Source: Bacteroides sp. Marseille-P3684 (GTDB lineage Bacteria > Bacteroidota > Bacteroidia > Bacteroidales > Bacteroidaceae). Taken from it: DNA of 64,000 nucleotides. Both the position numbers and the translations under genes were made by a program. Below, piece by piece: positions 46,621-55,931 of the stretch (positions are counted from its first letter, which is position 1; each line of letters opens with the position of its first letter). The notes beneath the pieces are model-generated. The model was not told the DNA's origin, ran no database searches, and worked only from the letters and a program-made list of their open reading frames with translations. Location: contig NZ_LT985808.1 of the NCBI RefSeq assembly GCF_900291465.1, positions 883,528 through 947,527 on the forward strand, written 5' to 3'.

Positions 46621-47949
46621 TTAATTGTCTTGGAGTGTTCCGGCGAGGTAATGCAGTTTGTAGTACTGGTAGACGATGTCGATGCGCGCGTTCGCGAGTT
46701 CCACCTCGGCAGACAGGCGCGCGTTGGCGGCATCGAGCAGGTCGGTGACGAGTGCCAGCTCGTTGGCGTAGCGATGGGCGATGACGTCGTAGTTCTGCCG
46801 CGCCAGTTCGACGCTCTTCTCCCGGGTGCGCAGCTGTTCGTACGCCTCGCGGTAACGGGTGTACCCCGCGTGTATGACAAGGGAGGTCTGTTCGCGTGCA
46901 TCCTCGGCAATCTCCTGGTTTCGGCGGGTGGCAAGTTGCTGACGGCGAAGAGACTTAGGGGTTTTGAACAGGGCCGACAGATTGTACTTCACGCCCAGCC
47001 CGACATACCAGTAATTGAAGTTCTTGTCGATGGGCGGGACCTCGATGGTGATGGGACCGTCGAAGTGTTCGGCTGCCACGAGGGCGACCTGCGGACGGAG
47101 GGAGGAGCGGACGAGCTTCTCCTGTGTGCGGCTCATGGCGGTGGCAAGGTCGAGCTGCCGGAGGGTGGGGGACTGCGTCTGCGCGCGTTCCAGCCAGCAG
47201 GTACGGTCGTCCGTGGGGAGCGAACGTTGCAGCAGGGTCGTGTCGGGGGCGACGACCGTCCCGTCGGGCAGTCCGAGCGTGGTGACCAGGTCGTGGTTGA
47301 GGATGCCGAGGGTGTTGCGGAGCTGCGTGCGCGTCAGTTCCAGCTGGGCGAGCAGCAGTTCATAGCGCGTCACGTCGTTCTTGAGCATGATGCCCTGCGC
47401 GCTGCGTGCCCGCATGTCACGGAGCGTCCGCTGTGTCAGTTCGATGTGACGGTCGTAGACCTGCAGCAGGTTCTGCTGCTTGAAGAGGTCGAGGTAGTAG
47501 CCCAGGGCGAGGAAGCGGACCTTGTTGCGGTCGGCGGCGAGCGTCTGCCGTGCACTTTCCGCCTGGAGCCGGCTGAGGGCGACTGCGCCGTCGAGCGCCC
47601 CTCCGGCATAGATGACCTGAGTCACCTCGAGGGCGAAGTTGTTGCCCCAGTGGGGCATGGACGCTTTCATCCCACTGCCCAGGTCGCGGTCGATGAGGCA
47701 TCCGTTGCCGAGAAAGCTCCCGGAGAGGGACGCGTTGATGTCCGGCAGGCGTGCCCGTTGCGCCGCCTCGACGGCTTGTCCGGCTTCGGCGACACCGGTG
47801 ACGGCAGGGCGCAGCGACTTGCTGTTGCGGTCGGCGAGCGTAAAGAGTTGTTCGAGAGTCAGGGGGTGCCGGGCGTCTGTCTGGGCATACGCCAACGGCG
47901 GACACAGCATCAGCGCGAGCGATGCCGTGAGCAACGTACGTTTCTTCAT
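46621..47949 (-). CDS. TolC-family outer-membrane efflux protein
   Basis: This is a 442-residue trimeric channel protein. The signal peptide ends near LCPPLAYAQ. Two homologous OEP halves follow, each of long coiled-coil helices and beta strands (first half about 30-230; second with SPTLRQLDLATAMSRTQEKL and VTDLLDAANARLSAEVELAN). It is the first gene of the efflux operon. Confidence 0.92.
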   Translation of the reverse strand: MKKRTLLTASLALMLCPPLAYAQTDARHPLTLEQLFTLADRNSKSLRPAVTGVAEAGQAVEAAQRARLPDINASLSGSFLGNGCLIDRDLGSGMKASMPHWGNNFALEVTQVIYAGGALDGAVALSRLQAESARQTLAADRNKVRFLALGYYLDLFKQQNLLQVYDRHIELTQRTLRDMRARSAQGIMLKNDVTRYELLLAQLELTRTQLRNTLGILNHDLVTTLGLPDGTVVAPDTTLLQRSLPTDDRTCWLERAQTQSPTLRQLDLATAMSRTQEKLVRSSLRPQVALVAAEHFDGPITIEVPPIDKNFNYWYVGLGVKYNLSALFKTPKSLRRQQLATRRNQEIAEDAREQTSLVIHAGYTRYREAYEQLRTREKSVELARQNYDVIAHRYANELALVTDLLDAANARLSAEVELANARIDIVYQYYKLHYLAGTLQDN

Positions 47950-48069
47950 TGTCGTAAGTGTGTTAGAATGCGGTGTGAGGAATGCCCGGGTCGGGGAGTG
48001 TCCGTGTGCCCCTGCTGACGGAGCTCAGCGGACGGGTTTTCGGTGCGGCAGGCCACTGCCTGCTGCGTT

Positions 48070-48091
48070 GCGAGCCTTCAGAGGGGCTCGC
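48070..48091. other. Hairpin in the leader of the efflux operon
   Basis: The arms GCGAGCC / GGCTCGC with an 8-nt loop lie between the likely promoter and the tolC-like ATG. They could pause or fold the leader, but no U-tract follows. Confidence 0.3.
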
Positions 48092-48198
48092 GGACTCGGG
48101 TGCGGGATTGCCTAAGGGATTTATTGACTGTATGATTGTAGGTTTGTTCTGTCTCTTGCAGTTCATGATACGTGGAGCATTATACTCCATTCCGGCTG

Positions 48199-48206
48199 CA
48201 AAAGTA
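48199..48206 (-). promoter_or_regulatory. Putative -7 box of the efflux operon
   Basis: TACTTTTG on the minus strand would give an unusually long leader of about 240 nt before the tolC-like ATG at 47949. No other gene lies in 47950-48285. Confidence 0.4.
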
Positions 48207-48285
48207 TGGAAAATAAACTTCGCTTGTAACCTTGTAGTTTTGTTAATAAAGCGTAAAAGGATGGCGGACAAGGGGCAGGACGCCG

Positions 48286-48657
48286 TCAGTCGGTCCGTTT
48301 CTTCCTGAAGACCCAGCGGACGAGGAGGAAGTTGACGGGGATGGCGATGGCAAAGACAGGAGCGGGCGCCCATGCCTCCGGTACGCCCAGCCAGAGGAAG
48401 AGGTTGAGCAGGCTGATGTGGAGCAGGAAGTTGACCAGATGGGCTCCGCCGAAACCGCCGGCACGCTTCCACGAGGGGCGCGAGCGGAAGGTGAAGTACG
48501 CCGTCAGGTAGAAGTTGGCAACGAAGCTGAGGGCATAGCCCACGGTGTAGGCTATGCTCTCATTGGCGTGTGCGAATCGCCACAACACGTAGTAGATGCC
48601 ATAGTGGAGCGCCGTTGCCAGTGCGCCCACCAGACCGAAGCGTATCAGTTCCCTCAT
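48286..48657 (-). CDS. GtrA-family membrane protein
   Basis: This is a 123-residue protein with four hydrophobic helices, from MRELIRFGLVGALATALHYG to the basic end WVFRKKRTD. The opening RFGLVGALATALHYGIYYVL and VGYALSFVANFYLTAYFTF are GtrA hallmarks. GtrA proteins are thought to help move lipid-linked sugars across the inner membrane. The start is 48657; a longer frame would overlap the mutase gene. It lies 37 bp downstream of glf, which suggests joint action on surface glycans. Confidence 0.88.
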   Translation of the reverse strand: MRELIRFGLVGALATALHYGIYYVLWRFAHANESIAYTVGYALSFVANFYLTAYFTFRSRPSWKRAGGFGGAHLVNFLLHISLLNLFLWLGVPEAWAPAPVFAIAIPVNFLLVRWVFRKKRTD

Positions 48658-48694
48658 GGTTCGTCGATGCTTGGTTCTCGTTCCGGGTCCGTCG

Positions 48695-49813
48695 TCACTT
48701 CCGGTCCAGTTCGCGGTCGACGAGCTGCAGGGCTGCCTCGATGGTGTCGTCCATGTCGGCGTAGGTGTATTGCGCCAGCCGTCCGCCGAATAGCACGTCC
48801 ACGCAGTTGTCCGCCAGTGTGCGGTAGCGTTCATACAGCGCCGAGTTGCGGGCGTCGTTCACGGGGTAGTAAGGCTCCTTGCCGGGGGCGAAGTCGTCCG
48901 GATACTCATAGGTGATGACGGTCGACGGCTGTGTGCCGAAGGCGAAATGCTTGTGCTCGATGATGCGTGTGTAGGGGACCTCGCGCTCGGTGTAGTTGAC
49001 CACGGCGTTGCCCTGGAAGTTGTCGGTGTCTTCGAGCACCCGGTGGTCGAAGCGCAGGCTGCGGTACTCCAGCCGTCCGAAGCAGTACTCGAAGTACTCG
49101 TCGATGCAGCCGGTGAAGAGGGTGGTGTCCGCCAGCCGGTCCAGCTCTTCGCGGTGGGCGAAGTAGTCGGTTCCCAGGCGCACCTCGCTGCCTTCGAGCA
49201 GGGCGTCGATGAGGCGGTTGTACCCACCCTCGGGGATGCCCTGGTAGCGGTCGTTGAAGTAGTTGTTGTCAAAGGTGAAGCGGAAGGGCAGACGGCGGAT
49301 GATGAAGGCCGGCAGTTCGGTGGCGGCACGTCCCCACTGCTTCTCGGTATAGCCCTTGATGAGGCGTTCGTAGATGTCGCGTCCGCCGAGCTTGAGCGCC
49401 TGCTCCTCCAGGTTGGCAGGCTCGCCGATGTGGGCATAGCGTGCCCGTTCCTCCTCGATGCGTGCCCGTGCCTCGGCGGGGGTACGGACGCCCCAGAGCT
49501 GGTAGAAGGTGTTCATGTTGAACGGCAGGTTGTAGAGCTTGCCGCCGTAGGACGCCAGGGGCGAGTTGGTGAAGCGGTTGAACTCCACGAGCCGGTTCAC
49601 GTAGTCCCACACGCGGCGGTTGTCGGTGTGGAAGATGTGTGCGCCGTAGTAGTGCACCTGGATGCCATTGACCTCTTTGCAATAGATGTTCCCGCCTGTG
49701 TGCTGCCGCTTGTCGATGACCAGGCAACGCTTGCCCCGGCGGGTGGCTTCGTGGGCGAAGACGGCGCCGAAGAGTCCGGCTCCCACGATCAGGTAGTCAT
49801 AAGTTGCTTTCAT
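48695..49813 (-). CDS. glf: UDP-galactopyranose mutase
   Basis: This 372-residue flavoenzyme converts UDP-galactopyranose to UDP-galactofuranose. The FAD motif YLIVGAGLFGAVFAHEATRR, RQHTGGNIYCKEVNGIQVHY, YGAHIFHTD, GYTEKQWG and the C-terminal GGRLAQYTYADMDDTIEAAL are all diagnostic. Galactofuranose in surface glycans also needs a transferase; the GT2 gene at 21910-22800 is a candidate. Confidence 0.95.
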   Translation of the reverse strand: MKATYDYLIVGAGLFGAVFAHEATRRGKRCLVIDKRQHTGGNIYCKEVNGIQVHYYGAHIFHTDNRRVWDYVNRLVEFNRFTNSPLASYGGKLYNLPFNMNTFYQLWGVRTPAEARARIEEERARYAHIGEPANLEEQALKLGGRDIYERLIKGYTEKQWGRAATELPAFIIRRLPFRFTFDNNYFNDRYQGIPEGGYNRLIDALLEGSEVRLGTDYFAHREELDRLADTTLFTGCIDEYFEYCFGRLEYRSLRFDHRVLEDTDNFQGNAVVNYTEREVPYTRIIEHKHFAFGTQPSTVITYEYPDDFAPGKEPYYPVNDARNSALYERYRTLADNCVDVLFGGRLAQYTYADMDDTIEAALQLVDRELDRK

Positions 49814-49839
49814 GCTTGGGATGGTTTTGTTGACAGGGG

Positions 49840-49847
49840 CAAAGATA
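49840..49847 (-). promoter_or_regulatory. Putative glf -7 box
   Basis: TATCTTTG on the minus strand, 26 bp before the ATG, matches TAnnTTTG. Confidence 0.45.
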
Positions 49848-49872
49848 AGTCTTAATGTCTTTGTAACATGCC

Positions 49873-49901
49873 TTGTTTCCCGCTTTTTTGTGCTACTTTT
49901 G
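49873..49901 (+). promoter_or_regulatory. Promoter of the sulfatase-fold enzyme gene
   Basis: A -33 TTG (49873-49875), 18-bp spacer and -7 TACTTTTG (49894-49901) lie upstream of the ATG at 50011. They imply a leader of about 100 nt and exclude the earlier in-frame ATG at 49873. Confidence 0.55.
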
Positions 49902-50010
49902 CGGCGCCGGCAAGGGAGAGGCGGTGACCCGGTGGCAACAGGCGCCGTGTGTCCCGTCAGCCCCGTACGTCCGGATAACCATAAACCCCAACCATCATAA
50001 ACTTAAAACA

Positions 50011-51960
50011 ATGAAAAGATTCCTCCAGTCGTTTGCCTACCTGCTCGCGGTGCACGTGACGGGACTCGTGCTGCTCACGATGTTCCGCGTGTTGTTCTGG
50101 ATAGACGTCCGTCCGCAGGTGCCCGCCGAGCTTCGTGAAGATGCGACGCTGACGCTGACCGCCTTCGTGCGCGGGCTCTGGTTTGACAATGTGATCGCTT
50201 GCTACGTGCTCATCCTCCCGCTGGCGGTGCTGTGCATCGCTGCCCTGTGCGACTATTACGGCAAGTGGCTCTTCCGCTTCATCCAGACCTTCTTCACGGT
50301 GTTCTACGGCATCCTCTTCCTGTCGGCTGCCGCCAACATCCCCTACTTCCTCTACTTCACGAAGGTGCTCAACTCGTCCATCTTCAACTGGTTCGAGTAC
50401 GGGACGACCACTGCCTCGATGGTCCTGGGCGAAAGCTCCTACTATGTCTACCTGTTCTACTTCGCGGCGGCGCTCTTCCTGTTCTGGTTCCTGACGAGCC
50501 GTTACCTGAAGCTGCTACGGCGTCACCTGTCCGAGGCGCACATCCCCTGGGGGCAGCGCGGCGGCATCCTGCTGGTCTCGGCCTGTCTCATCGGACTGTG
50601 CCTCTTCGGCATCCGCGGACGCATGGGCTATAACCCCATCAAGGTGAGTGCAGCCTACTTCTGCCTGAACCCCGTGCTCAACCAGATGGGTCTGAACCCG
50701 ACGTTCAACCTCATGGCGAGCGTGGTCGACGACCTGCGTGCGGAGAACCGGACGCTGCACCTCATGGACGGCGAGGAGGCCGTACACCGTGCCTGCGCCT
50801 ACCTCGGGCGGACGGGCATCGAGGGCATCTCTCCCCTTGCCCGGGTCGTACAGCCCGACTCGGTGCCGTCGCGCCGCAACGTGGTGCTGGTGCTCATGGA
50901 GTCGATGTCCGCCAGCCTGATGCAACGCTTCGGCCAGGAGGCGCAGCTGACGCCCTGCCTCGACAGCCTCTACCGTCATTCGCTCTCGTTCGCCAACTTT
51001 TACTCCGCCGGCAACCACACGAACCACGGACTGTATGCCACGCTCTATTCCTTCCCGTCGGTGATGAAGCGCAACGCGATGAAAGGCTCGGTCATCCCCA
51101 CCTATTCGGGTCTGCCCACCGTCCTGCGTGACAACGGCTACGACACGATGTTCTTCATGACGCACGAGTCGCAGTACGACAACATGAACGCCTTCTTCCG
51201 TACCAACGGCTACGAGGAAATCTACTCGCAGGAGAACTATCCTGCCGACAAGCTGGTCAGCAGCTGGGGCGTGCAGGACGACTACCTCTTCACCTATGCC
51301 CTGCAGGTGCTCAACCGTCACGCCGCCACGGGCAAGCCCTTCTTCGCCACCCTGCTGACCATCAGCAACCATCCGCCCTACATCCTCCCGCCCGACTTCC
51401 GTCCGAAGAGCAGTACGCCCGAACAGCAGATTGTGGAGTACGCGGACCGCTGCGTGCATGACTTCATGGAGGCGGCGTCGCGCGAGCCCTGGTTCGACAA
51501 CACGCTCTTCGTCTTCCTGGGCGACCACGGCAAGATGGTGGGCACCGCCGACTGCGAGCTGCCGCAATCGTACAACCACATCCCGCTGATTATCTACGGA
51601 CGGGGCATCACCCCCGAGGAGCGCACCGACTTCGCCGGACAGGTCGATGTGGCACCGACGCTCCTGGGAATGCTCGGCATCGGCTACACGCAGAACAACT
51701 TCGGCGTCGACCTGACGCGGGAACGCCGCCCGGCGATGTTCTACACCGCCGACAACACCGTGGCGGCACGCGACAGCTCCCACCTGTATGTCTTCAACCC
51801 CACCGTCGGGCAGGAGTTCTGCTATGACACGTCGGCAGGCACACCCGTCGCCGTGGAGATGTCCGACCCCTACCGCCGGCTGAAGGACTACTGCTTCTCC
51901 ATGCTGCAAGCCACGGAACAGCTCGTGCAGGAGGGTCGCACGGTGGACCACCGGAAGTGA
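50011..51960 (+). CDS. LTA synthase-like sulfatase-fold membrane enzyme
   Basis: This is a 649-residue inner-membrane enzyme. Five hydrophobic helices (about 1-210) precede an extracytoplasmic alkaline phosphatase/sulfatase domain. Metal and nucleophile motifs can be read: VLVLMESMSASLM (metal Glu), SAGNHTNHGLYATLYSFPSV (Thr nucleophile in GNHTNHG) and VFLGDHGKMVG. Relatives transfer glycerol phosphate or phosphoethanolamine, or cleave such groups. In a Gram-negative Bacteroidete the target is probably LPS or another surface glycan, not lipoteichoic acid. The start at 50011 gives MKRFLQSFAYLLAVHVTGLV. Confidence 0.9.
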   Translation: MKRFLQSFAYLLAVHVTGLVLLTMFRVLFWIDVRPQVPAELREDATLTLTAFVRGLWFDNVIACYVLILPLAVLCIAALCDYYGKWLFRFIQTFFTVFYGILFLSAAANIPYFLYFTKVLNSSIFNWFEYGTTTASMVLGESSYYVYLFYFAAALFLFWFLTSRYLKLLRRHLSEAHIPWGQRGGILLVSACLIGLCLFGIRGRMGYNPIKVSAAYFCLNPVLNQMGLNPTFNLMASVVDDLRAENRTLHLMDGEEAVHRACAYLGRTGIEGISPLARVVQPDSVPSRRNVVLVLMESMSASLMQRFGQEAQLTPCLDSLYRHSLSFANFYSAGNHTNHGLYATLYSFPSVMKRNAMKGSVIPTYSGLPTVLRDNGYDTMFFMTHESQYDNMNAFFRTNGYEEIYSQENYPADKLVSSWGVQDDYLFTYALQVLNRHAATGKPFFATLLTISNHPPYILPPDFRPKSSTPEQQIVEYADRCVHDFMEAASREPWFDNTLFVFLGDHGKMVGTADCELPQSYNHIPLIIYGRGITPEERTDFAGQVDVAPTLLGMLGIGYTQNNFGVDLTRERRPAMFYTADNTVAARDSSHLYVFNPTVGQEFCYDTSAGTPVAVEMSDPYRRLKDYCFSMLQATEQLVQEGRTVDHRK

Positions 51961-51983
51961 CATCCCGCGGGACTCCCGATAAA

Positions 51984-52043
51984 AAGAGGAGGCACGGATA
52001 CACAGCGTAAAGAGATTCGCTCTGTGTGTCCGTGCCTCCTCTT
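51984..52043. terminator. Bidirectional terminator between sulfatase-fold and PKD-like genes
   Basis: Perfect 15-bp arms AAGAGGAGGCACGGA / TCCGTGCCTCCTCTT with further inner pairing (CACAG / CTGTG) lie between convergent genes. The sequence resembles the hairpin at 36215-36288. Confidence 0.7.
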
Positions 52044-52095
52044 GTTGTCTCCCGGTGCGGTCGTCACCGGGAGAGAGGGCGTCCGTGCTTCCGTC

Positions 52096-53667
52096 TTACC
52101 AGACCTTGTACATCAGTCGGCTGGCAACGCCTTCGCCGCTCATGACCTTCTCGGCAGGCAGCGTCACCTCAGGCTGGTTGGTGTTCGGGATAAGGTAGAA
52201 GTAGCAGTTCCAGGCACCGTCCTTGGTCGTCATGATGATGAGGTAGTTGCCTCCGTTCCAGCCGCTGTTGCACACCATGTAGGTGATGCGCTCGTCGGCT
52301 GCCACATCGAAGAGCTTGAACTCGCGCTCGTCCAGTCCCGGCGCATCGCGGTAGTAGTAAATCTCGTTCCCGCGGGTGAAGTAGACGAAGTCTCCCACGC
52401 CCGGAGTCGCCATGAACTCGCTGTCGAGCAGCATGCTTCCCGCCGGCACCTCGTTGTAGGACTCGAAGAGGTTGCTCGTCCCGTAGGGCATCTTGCCCAG
52501 GCGGTAGCGGTCGGTGTCCAGCTCGTGCATGAGGATGTAGGTCTGCCCGTCGTAGTTGAGGCTTCCGGAGAGCTTCACGATGTCGGCGTTCATGTTGCCC
52601 GGGTCGATGGTCTCGCCATCCAGCTCATATTCGCTCAGGGCGTTGACGTTCGACGAGGTGCTGTTGGGCATGTAGCGGTAGAAGCCCTTGCCGTTGTTGT
52701 CGAAGAGGACCACGTCGCCCGACCATCCGTAGGGGATGATGGCGGGGTAGTAGGAGTGGTCGCTCGGCTTGAGAGTGTACTTGCCGATGCTCTTCGGCGT
52801 CATCGTGCCCACATACTTGTATGCCGTCCCCAGTACGCCGTAGAGCTCGTTGCCGTCGATGAGGAACTGGTGGTTGAAGGTGTCGAAGAAGAAGAACGCC
52901 TGCGGGTTGTGGCTCGTGGGCGGGGTATAGAACTGCTCGTCGTAGTCCTTGAGCGGAATCATGTCGCCTCCACCCTGGAGCACGAGCATGTCGCGGTCGG
53001 TCACGAAGTGCCATGCCTCGAGCAGTTCGATGTTGGTCGTACCGTACTCATCGACCACGGGGTGGCAGTAGTTGTACTCCTGCCAGGCGACTGCCACGGG
53101 GTTGCCGTGGAGCGTGCAGCCCGCCAGGGCAATCATGTTGCGCGTCGGTTCGGAGCCTTCTGCCGGATAGGCGTCGGGGAAGAAGTCCACGTCCGCCACA
53201 TCGTCCTTAGCCTTCATGATGTACCATCCGCGGTTGAAGGACGAGGAGCTGACGGTCAGGTTGATCTGGCTCTCCTTGAACACACCCAGCTCGTTGTCGG
53301 TCACGCGGAAACAGAGAATCCAGTCGCCCGACTTGAGCGTGAGGCTCGGCAGGTCGAGGTTCTGCTCGGTGCCCAGCTCCACCCGTTCGTCGGTCGTTAC
53401 GCCGCTGATGTTGGGGAAGGCGTACCAGAGGAAGCTGTAGGCGCCGCTGCCTCCTTCGAGTCCGCTCACTTGAGCTTCCACATGGAAGGCGTCGCCCTTG
53501 ACTCCGCGCAGGAAGTTGTCGTTCTCCTCCGCTTCAGGGACGGAGATGTTGACGGGGAACATTTCTTCGGCAGGGATGTAGGTGTAGTTGCCTTTGTCGT
53601 CGATGCAGGATGCGGTGCCTGCCAGCGCCAGCAGCATCGTGAGGTATGCAAGAGGTTTACGTATCAT
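52096..53667 (-). CDS. PKD-like family surface lipoprotein (locus 3)
   Basis: This is a 523-residue lipoprotein (lipobox LALAGTASC, Cys21). An Ig/PKD-like beta domain follows (about 35-140, with SGDWILCFRVTDNELGVFKE). Next comes a long beta-rich region with aromatic repeats (RGWYIMKAKDD, FDTFNHQFLIDGNELYG, RNMIALAGCTLHGNPVAVAW) suggestive of a propeller. I recognise the PKD-like Bacteroidales family only from its setting and these features. It is the last gene of the sigma/FecR/SusCD locus and is probably an accessory substrate binder. Confidence 0.75.
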   Translation of the reverse strand: MIRKPLAYLTMLLALAGTASCIDDKGNYTYIPAEEMFPVNISVPEAEENDNFLRGVKGDAFHVEAQVSGLEGGSGAYSFLWYAFPNISGVTTDERVELGTEQNLDLPSLTLKSGDWILCFRVTDNELGVFKESQINLTVSSSSFNRGWYIMKAKDDVADVDFFPDAYPAEGSEPTRNMIALAGCTLHGNPVAVAWQEYNYCHPVVDEYGTTNIELLEAWHFVTDRDMLVLQGGGDMIPLKDYDEQFYTPPTSHNPQAFFFFDTFNHQFLIDGNELYGVLGTAYKYVGTMTPKSIGKYTLKPSDHSYYPAIIPYGWSGDVVLFDNNGKGFYRYMPNSTSSNVNALSEYELDGETIDPGNMNADIVKLSGSLNYDGQTYILMHELDTDRYRLGKMPYGTSNLFESYNEVPAGSMLLDSEFMATPGVGDFVYFTRGNEIYYYRDAPGLDEREFKLFDVAADERITYMVCNSGWNGGNYLIIMTTKDGAWNCYFYLIPNTNQPEVTLPAEKVMSGEGVASRLMYKVW

Positions 53668-53687
53668 AATGGTTGGTTTACGGAAGG

Positions 53688-54425
53688 TTAATAATCGAAG
53701 GATACGGGGGTGCCGTCCGCCTCACACAGCGGGTTGTCGGGGTGTTCGGCGTTGTACTCCTCCAGCTGTTGGGAGCAGACGGTGTACATCCAGCTGCCCA
53801 GTCCCGGGTCGAGCGGACGCTCGTTGAAGTCCTTGTAGCCGGTAGCCTCGATGGCGAAGCGCAACTTCTCCGGTCCCCATGACGTGCCGAGGTAGTAGCT
53901 CCAGTAGCTGTCCCAGATGGTGGGCTTGATGGCGGTATCGGTGATGGTCACGGTGTAGGTGCGCCAGGCGTCGATGCCCGGACGGAAGTACTCGTTGCCC
54001 TGTACGGCAAGCACGAGCTTGTAGGTCGCCGCCTTGAGCGACTCGTCGCGCAGGAGGATGACGGGGATGAGGCGCGACACCTCCCCGGCGCTGATGCAGA
54101 TGGAGTCGCGCACCTCTGCATCGTCAAAGGGGACGTAGTGTACGCCCGGCTGTGCGGCATCGGCGTCGCCGCTGTTTGCCTGTACGAGGCTGAAGGGACG
54201 GCTCTGGTCGGAAGGCATGCCCATGGTGAGGGCTTCCACCCAGACGGTGTCGCGGGGGATGTGCGAGTCGAGTGTGAAGAACGAGTAGGCGATGCTGTCG
54301 GCATCTTCGTGGTTGAAGTAGATGGCGGGGTCGTTCTGATAAACCTCCATCTCATTTTCCGTACAGGCAGTGGCGGACCCCAGCAGGGCTGCCAGGCAGG
54401 CGAGTGCAGTGTATATCTGTTTCAT
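53688..54425 (-). CDS. DUF4843 family lipoprotein (locus 3)
   Basis: This 245-residue lipoprotein has a signal ending in LLGSATAC (Cys21). The beta-rich body contains DPAIYFNHEDADSIAYSFFT and HVEAL-like strands, plus the helical end WDSYWSYYLGTSWGPEKLRF. The pattern fits DUF4843, which commonly follows susD in such loci. Its function is unknown. Confidence 0.75.
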   Translation of the reverse strand: MKQIYTALACLAALLGSATACTENEMEVYQNDPAIYFNHEDADSIAYSFFTLDSHIPRDTVWVEALTMGMPSDQSRPFSLVQANSGDADAAQPGVHYVPFDDAEVRDSICISAGEVSRLIPVILLRDESLKAATYKLVLAVQGNEYFRPGIDAWRTYTVTITDTAIKPTIWDSYWSYYLGTSWGPEKLRFAIEATGYKDFNERPLDPGLGSWMYTVCSQQLEEYNAEHPDNPLCEADGTPVSFDY

Positions 54426-54446
54426 GATGTTGTGCGTTTGTCGGGG

Positions 54447-55910
54447 TTATTCGAAATCGGTCAGTCCGTCGGGCTTGGGTACGACGAGTGCGTTCTGGGG
54501 CAGCGTGTAGGAGCTGGGCCAGGTGTAGGCGGTGTAGCCGTGACGCTTGTAGAAGTAGAAGAGCTGTCCCTCGCCGTAGAACTCCTTGCGGTATTCCTTT
54601 TCGAGGAAGGCGACGATCTCGCTCTCGGTCGTGAGCGTGCCCTCGATGGCGGTCCGGGTGAGGGAGCGTGCCACGATGTAGGGGTCAAGCCATGTCTGCA
54701 GCTCGGCGATGGGGGCATCCTCCATCAGGATGAAGTACATCTCCACGGAGCGTAACAGGGGGACGCGGTTCGAGCTGGCGTTGGTGTTGTTGCCGGTGTA
54801 CTTGCGGAAGTGGGTGATGACGCTCTGCTGGTAGGTCACCGTCTCCCAGTAACGGCGGTTGCGGTAGCGGATGTCGCTGTTGTGCACGTCGCTCTCGTAA
54901 GCCACGTCCAGGGCGCCTTCATCCTGGTTGAGGCTGGCGGTCTGTGTGGAGAAGAGCGGTTCGACGATGTCCTGCAGGTCGGGGTTGTCGATGTCGAAGA
55001 GGTGCTCGTCATACATCACCAGGTCGGAGCCGCTCTGCGAGAGGGTCTCTTCGGTGGCGAGGGGGAACTTCTCCGACTCGATGACCTGACGGGCATAGGC
55101 GGCAGCCTGCTCCTTGTCGCCCTTCCAGTGATACATGCGGGCGAGGGTGCCGAGCACGGCGTAGTAGTTGAAGCGTCCGTGGCGGAAGTACTGCCATTCG
55201 TCCTCGGGCATGCCCTCCGTACCTATATAATAGGTGTCCTCCAGCTGGCGCATGGTGGCGGTCACGACGGGGTCATACTCCTCCAGGAGGGCCTTGGCGT
55301 CGAGCAGGTCCTTCTCCATGAGCGTGAAGACCTCGCCCCACGTCTTCGACACGAGCTTGGAGGTCTCGTTGGTAATCTCCGTCACGTAGGGGACGGCAAG
55401 GGTGCCGTCGGTAGCTGTCTGCGGCATGGGACCGAACATGCGGAGCACGTCGAGGTGCAGGAAGGCACGCAGTCCGAGCGCTTCGCCGCGGAGCAGCTTG
55501 TCGTTGTTGTAGCGGAAGGTCACGTCGGTCCGCTCGTCGAGGTTCTTCAGCAGGTCGTTAAGCTGGGCGATGGAGTTGTAGTAGGTCAGGAAGATGGAGC
55601 TGACCAGCGGCTCCACGTTCTGGTGGGTGTAGTCGAAGCGGTTGATGGCGTAGAGTACGTCGGTGTTGAGCGACGGGTCCTTCCACAGCCGCGCGAGGGC
55701 GTCGGTGAAGTACATGGTCGTCTGCCGTCCGTAGAGTCCTTCCTTGGCGATGTTGATGTAGACGCCGTTGAGCGCCTTCTTGAAGCCGTCCTCACTCTTG
55801 TAGAGCTCTTCGCCCTTGATTTGCGAACGGGGGTTCACGTCGAGCCAGTCGTTGCAGGCGGAGCAGAGGGCGAGCAGGAGGAATAGTATGGGATAATATG
55901 CTTTTTTCAT
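54447..55910 (-). CDS. SusD/RagB-type surface lipoprotein (locus 3)
   Basis: This 487-residue product has a lipobox, LLLALCSAC (Cys19), followed by NDWLDVNPRSQIKGEELYKS, a classic SusD opening. TPR-like helices include LRGEALGLRAFLHLDVLRMF and FNYYAVLGTLARMYHWKGDK. It is the partner of the SusC at 55932-59327, 21 bp upstream. Confidence 0.94.
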   Translation of the reverse strand: MKKAYYPILFLLLALCSACNDWLDVNPRSQIKGEELYKSEDGFKKALNGVYINIAKEGLYGRQTTMYFTDALARLWKDPSLNTDVLYAINRFDYTHQNVEPLVSSIFLTYYNSIAQLNDLLKNLDERTDVTFRYNNDKLLRGEALGLRAFLHLDVLRMFGPMPQTATDGTLAVPYVTEITNETSKLVSKTWGEVFTLMEKDLLDAKALLEEYDPVVTATMRQLEDTYYIGTEGMPEDEWQYFRHGRFNYYAVLGTLARMYHWKGDKEQAAAYARQVIESEKFPLATEETLSQSGSDLVMYDEHLFDIDNPDLQDIVEPLFSTQTASLNQDEGALDVAYESDVHNSDIRYRNRRYWETVTYQQSVITHFRKYTGNNTNASSNRVPLLRSVEMYFILMEDAPIAELQTWLDPYIVARSLTRTAIEGTLTTESEIVAFLEKEYRKEFYGEGQLFYFYKRHGYTAYTWPSSYTLPQNALVVPKPDGLTDFE

Positions 55911-55931
55911 ACGTCTGTTGGTGTTGAGGGG

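Noticed and set aside
50011..51960. True lipoteichoic acid synthase
   Set aside because: The fold matches, but the organism is Gram-negative and lacks lipoteichoic acid; the name is used only for family resemblance.
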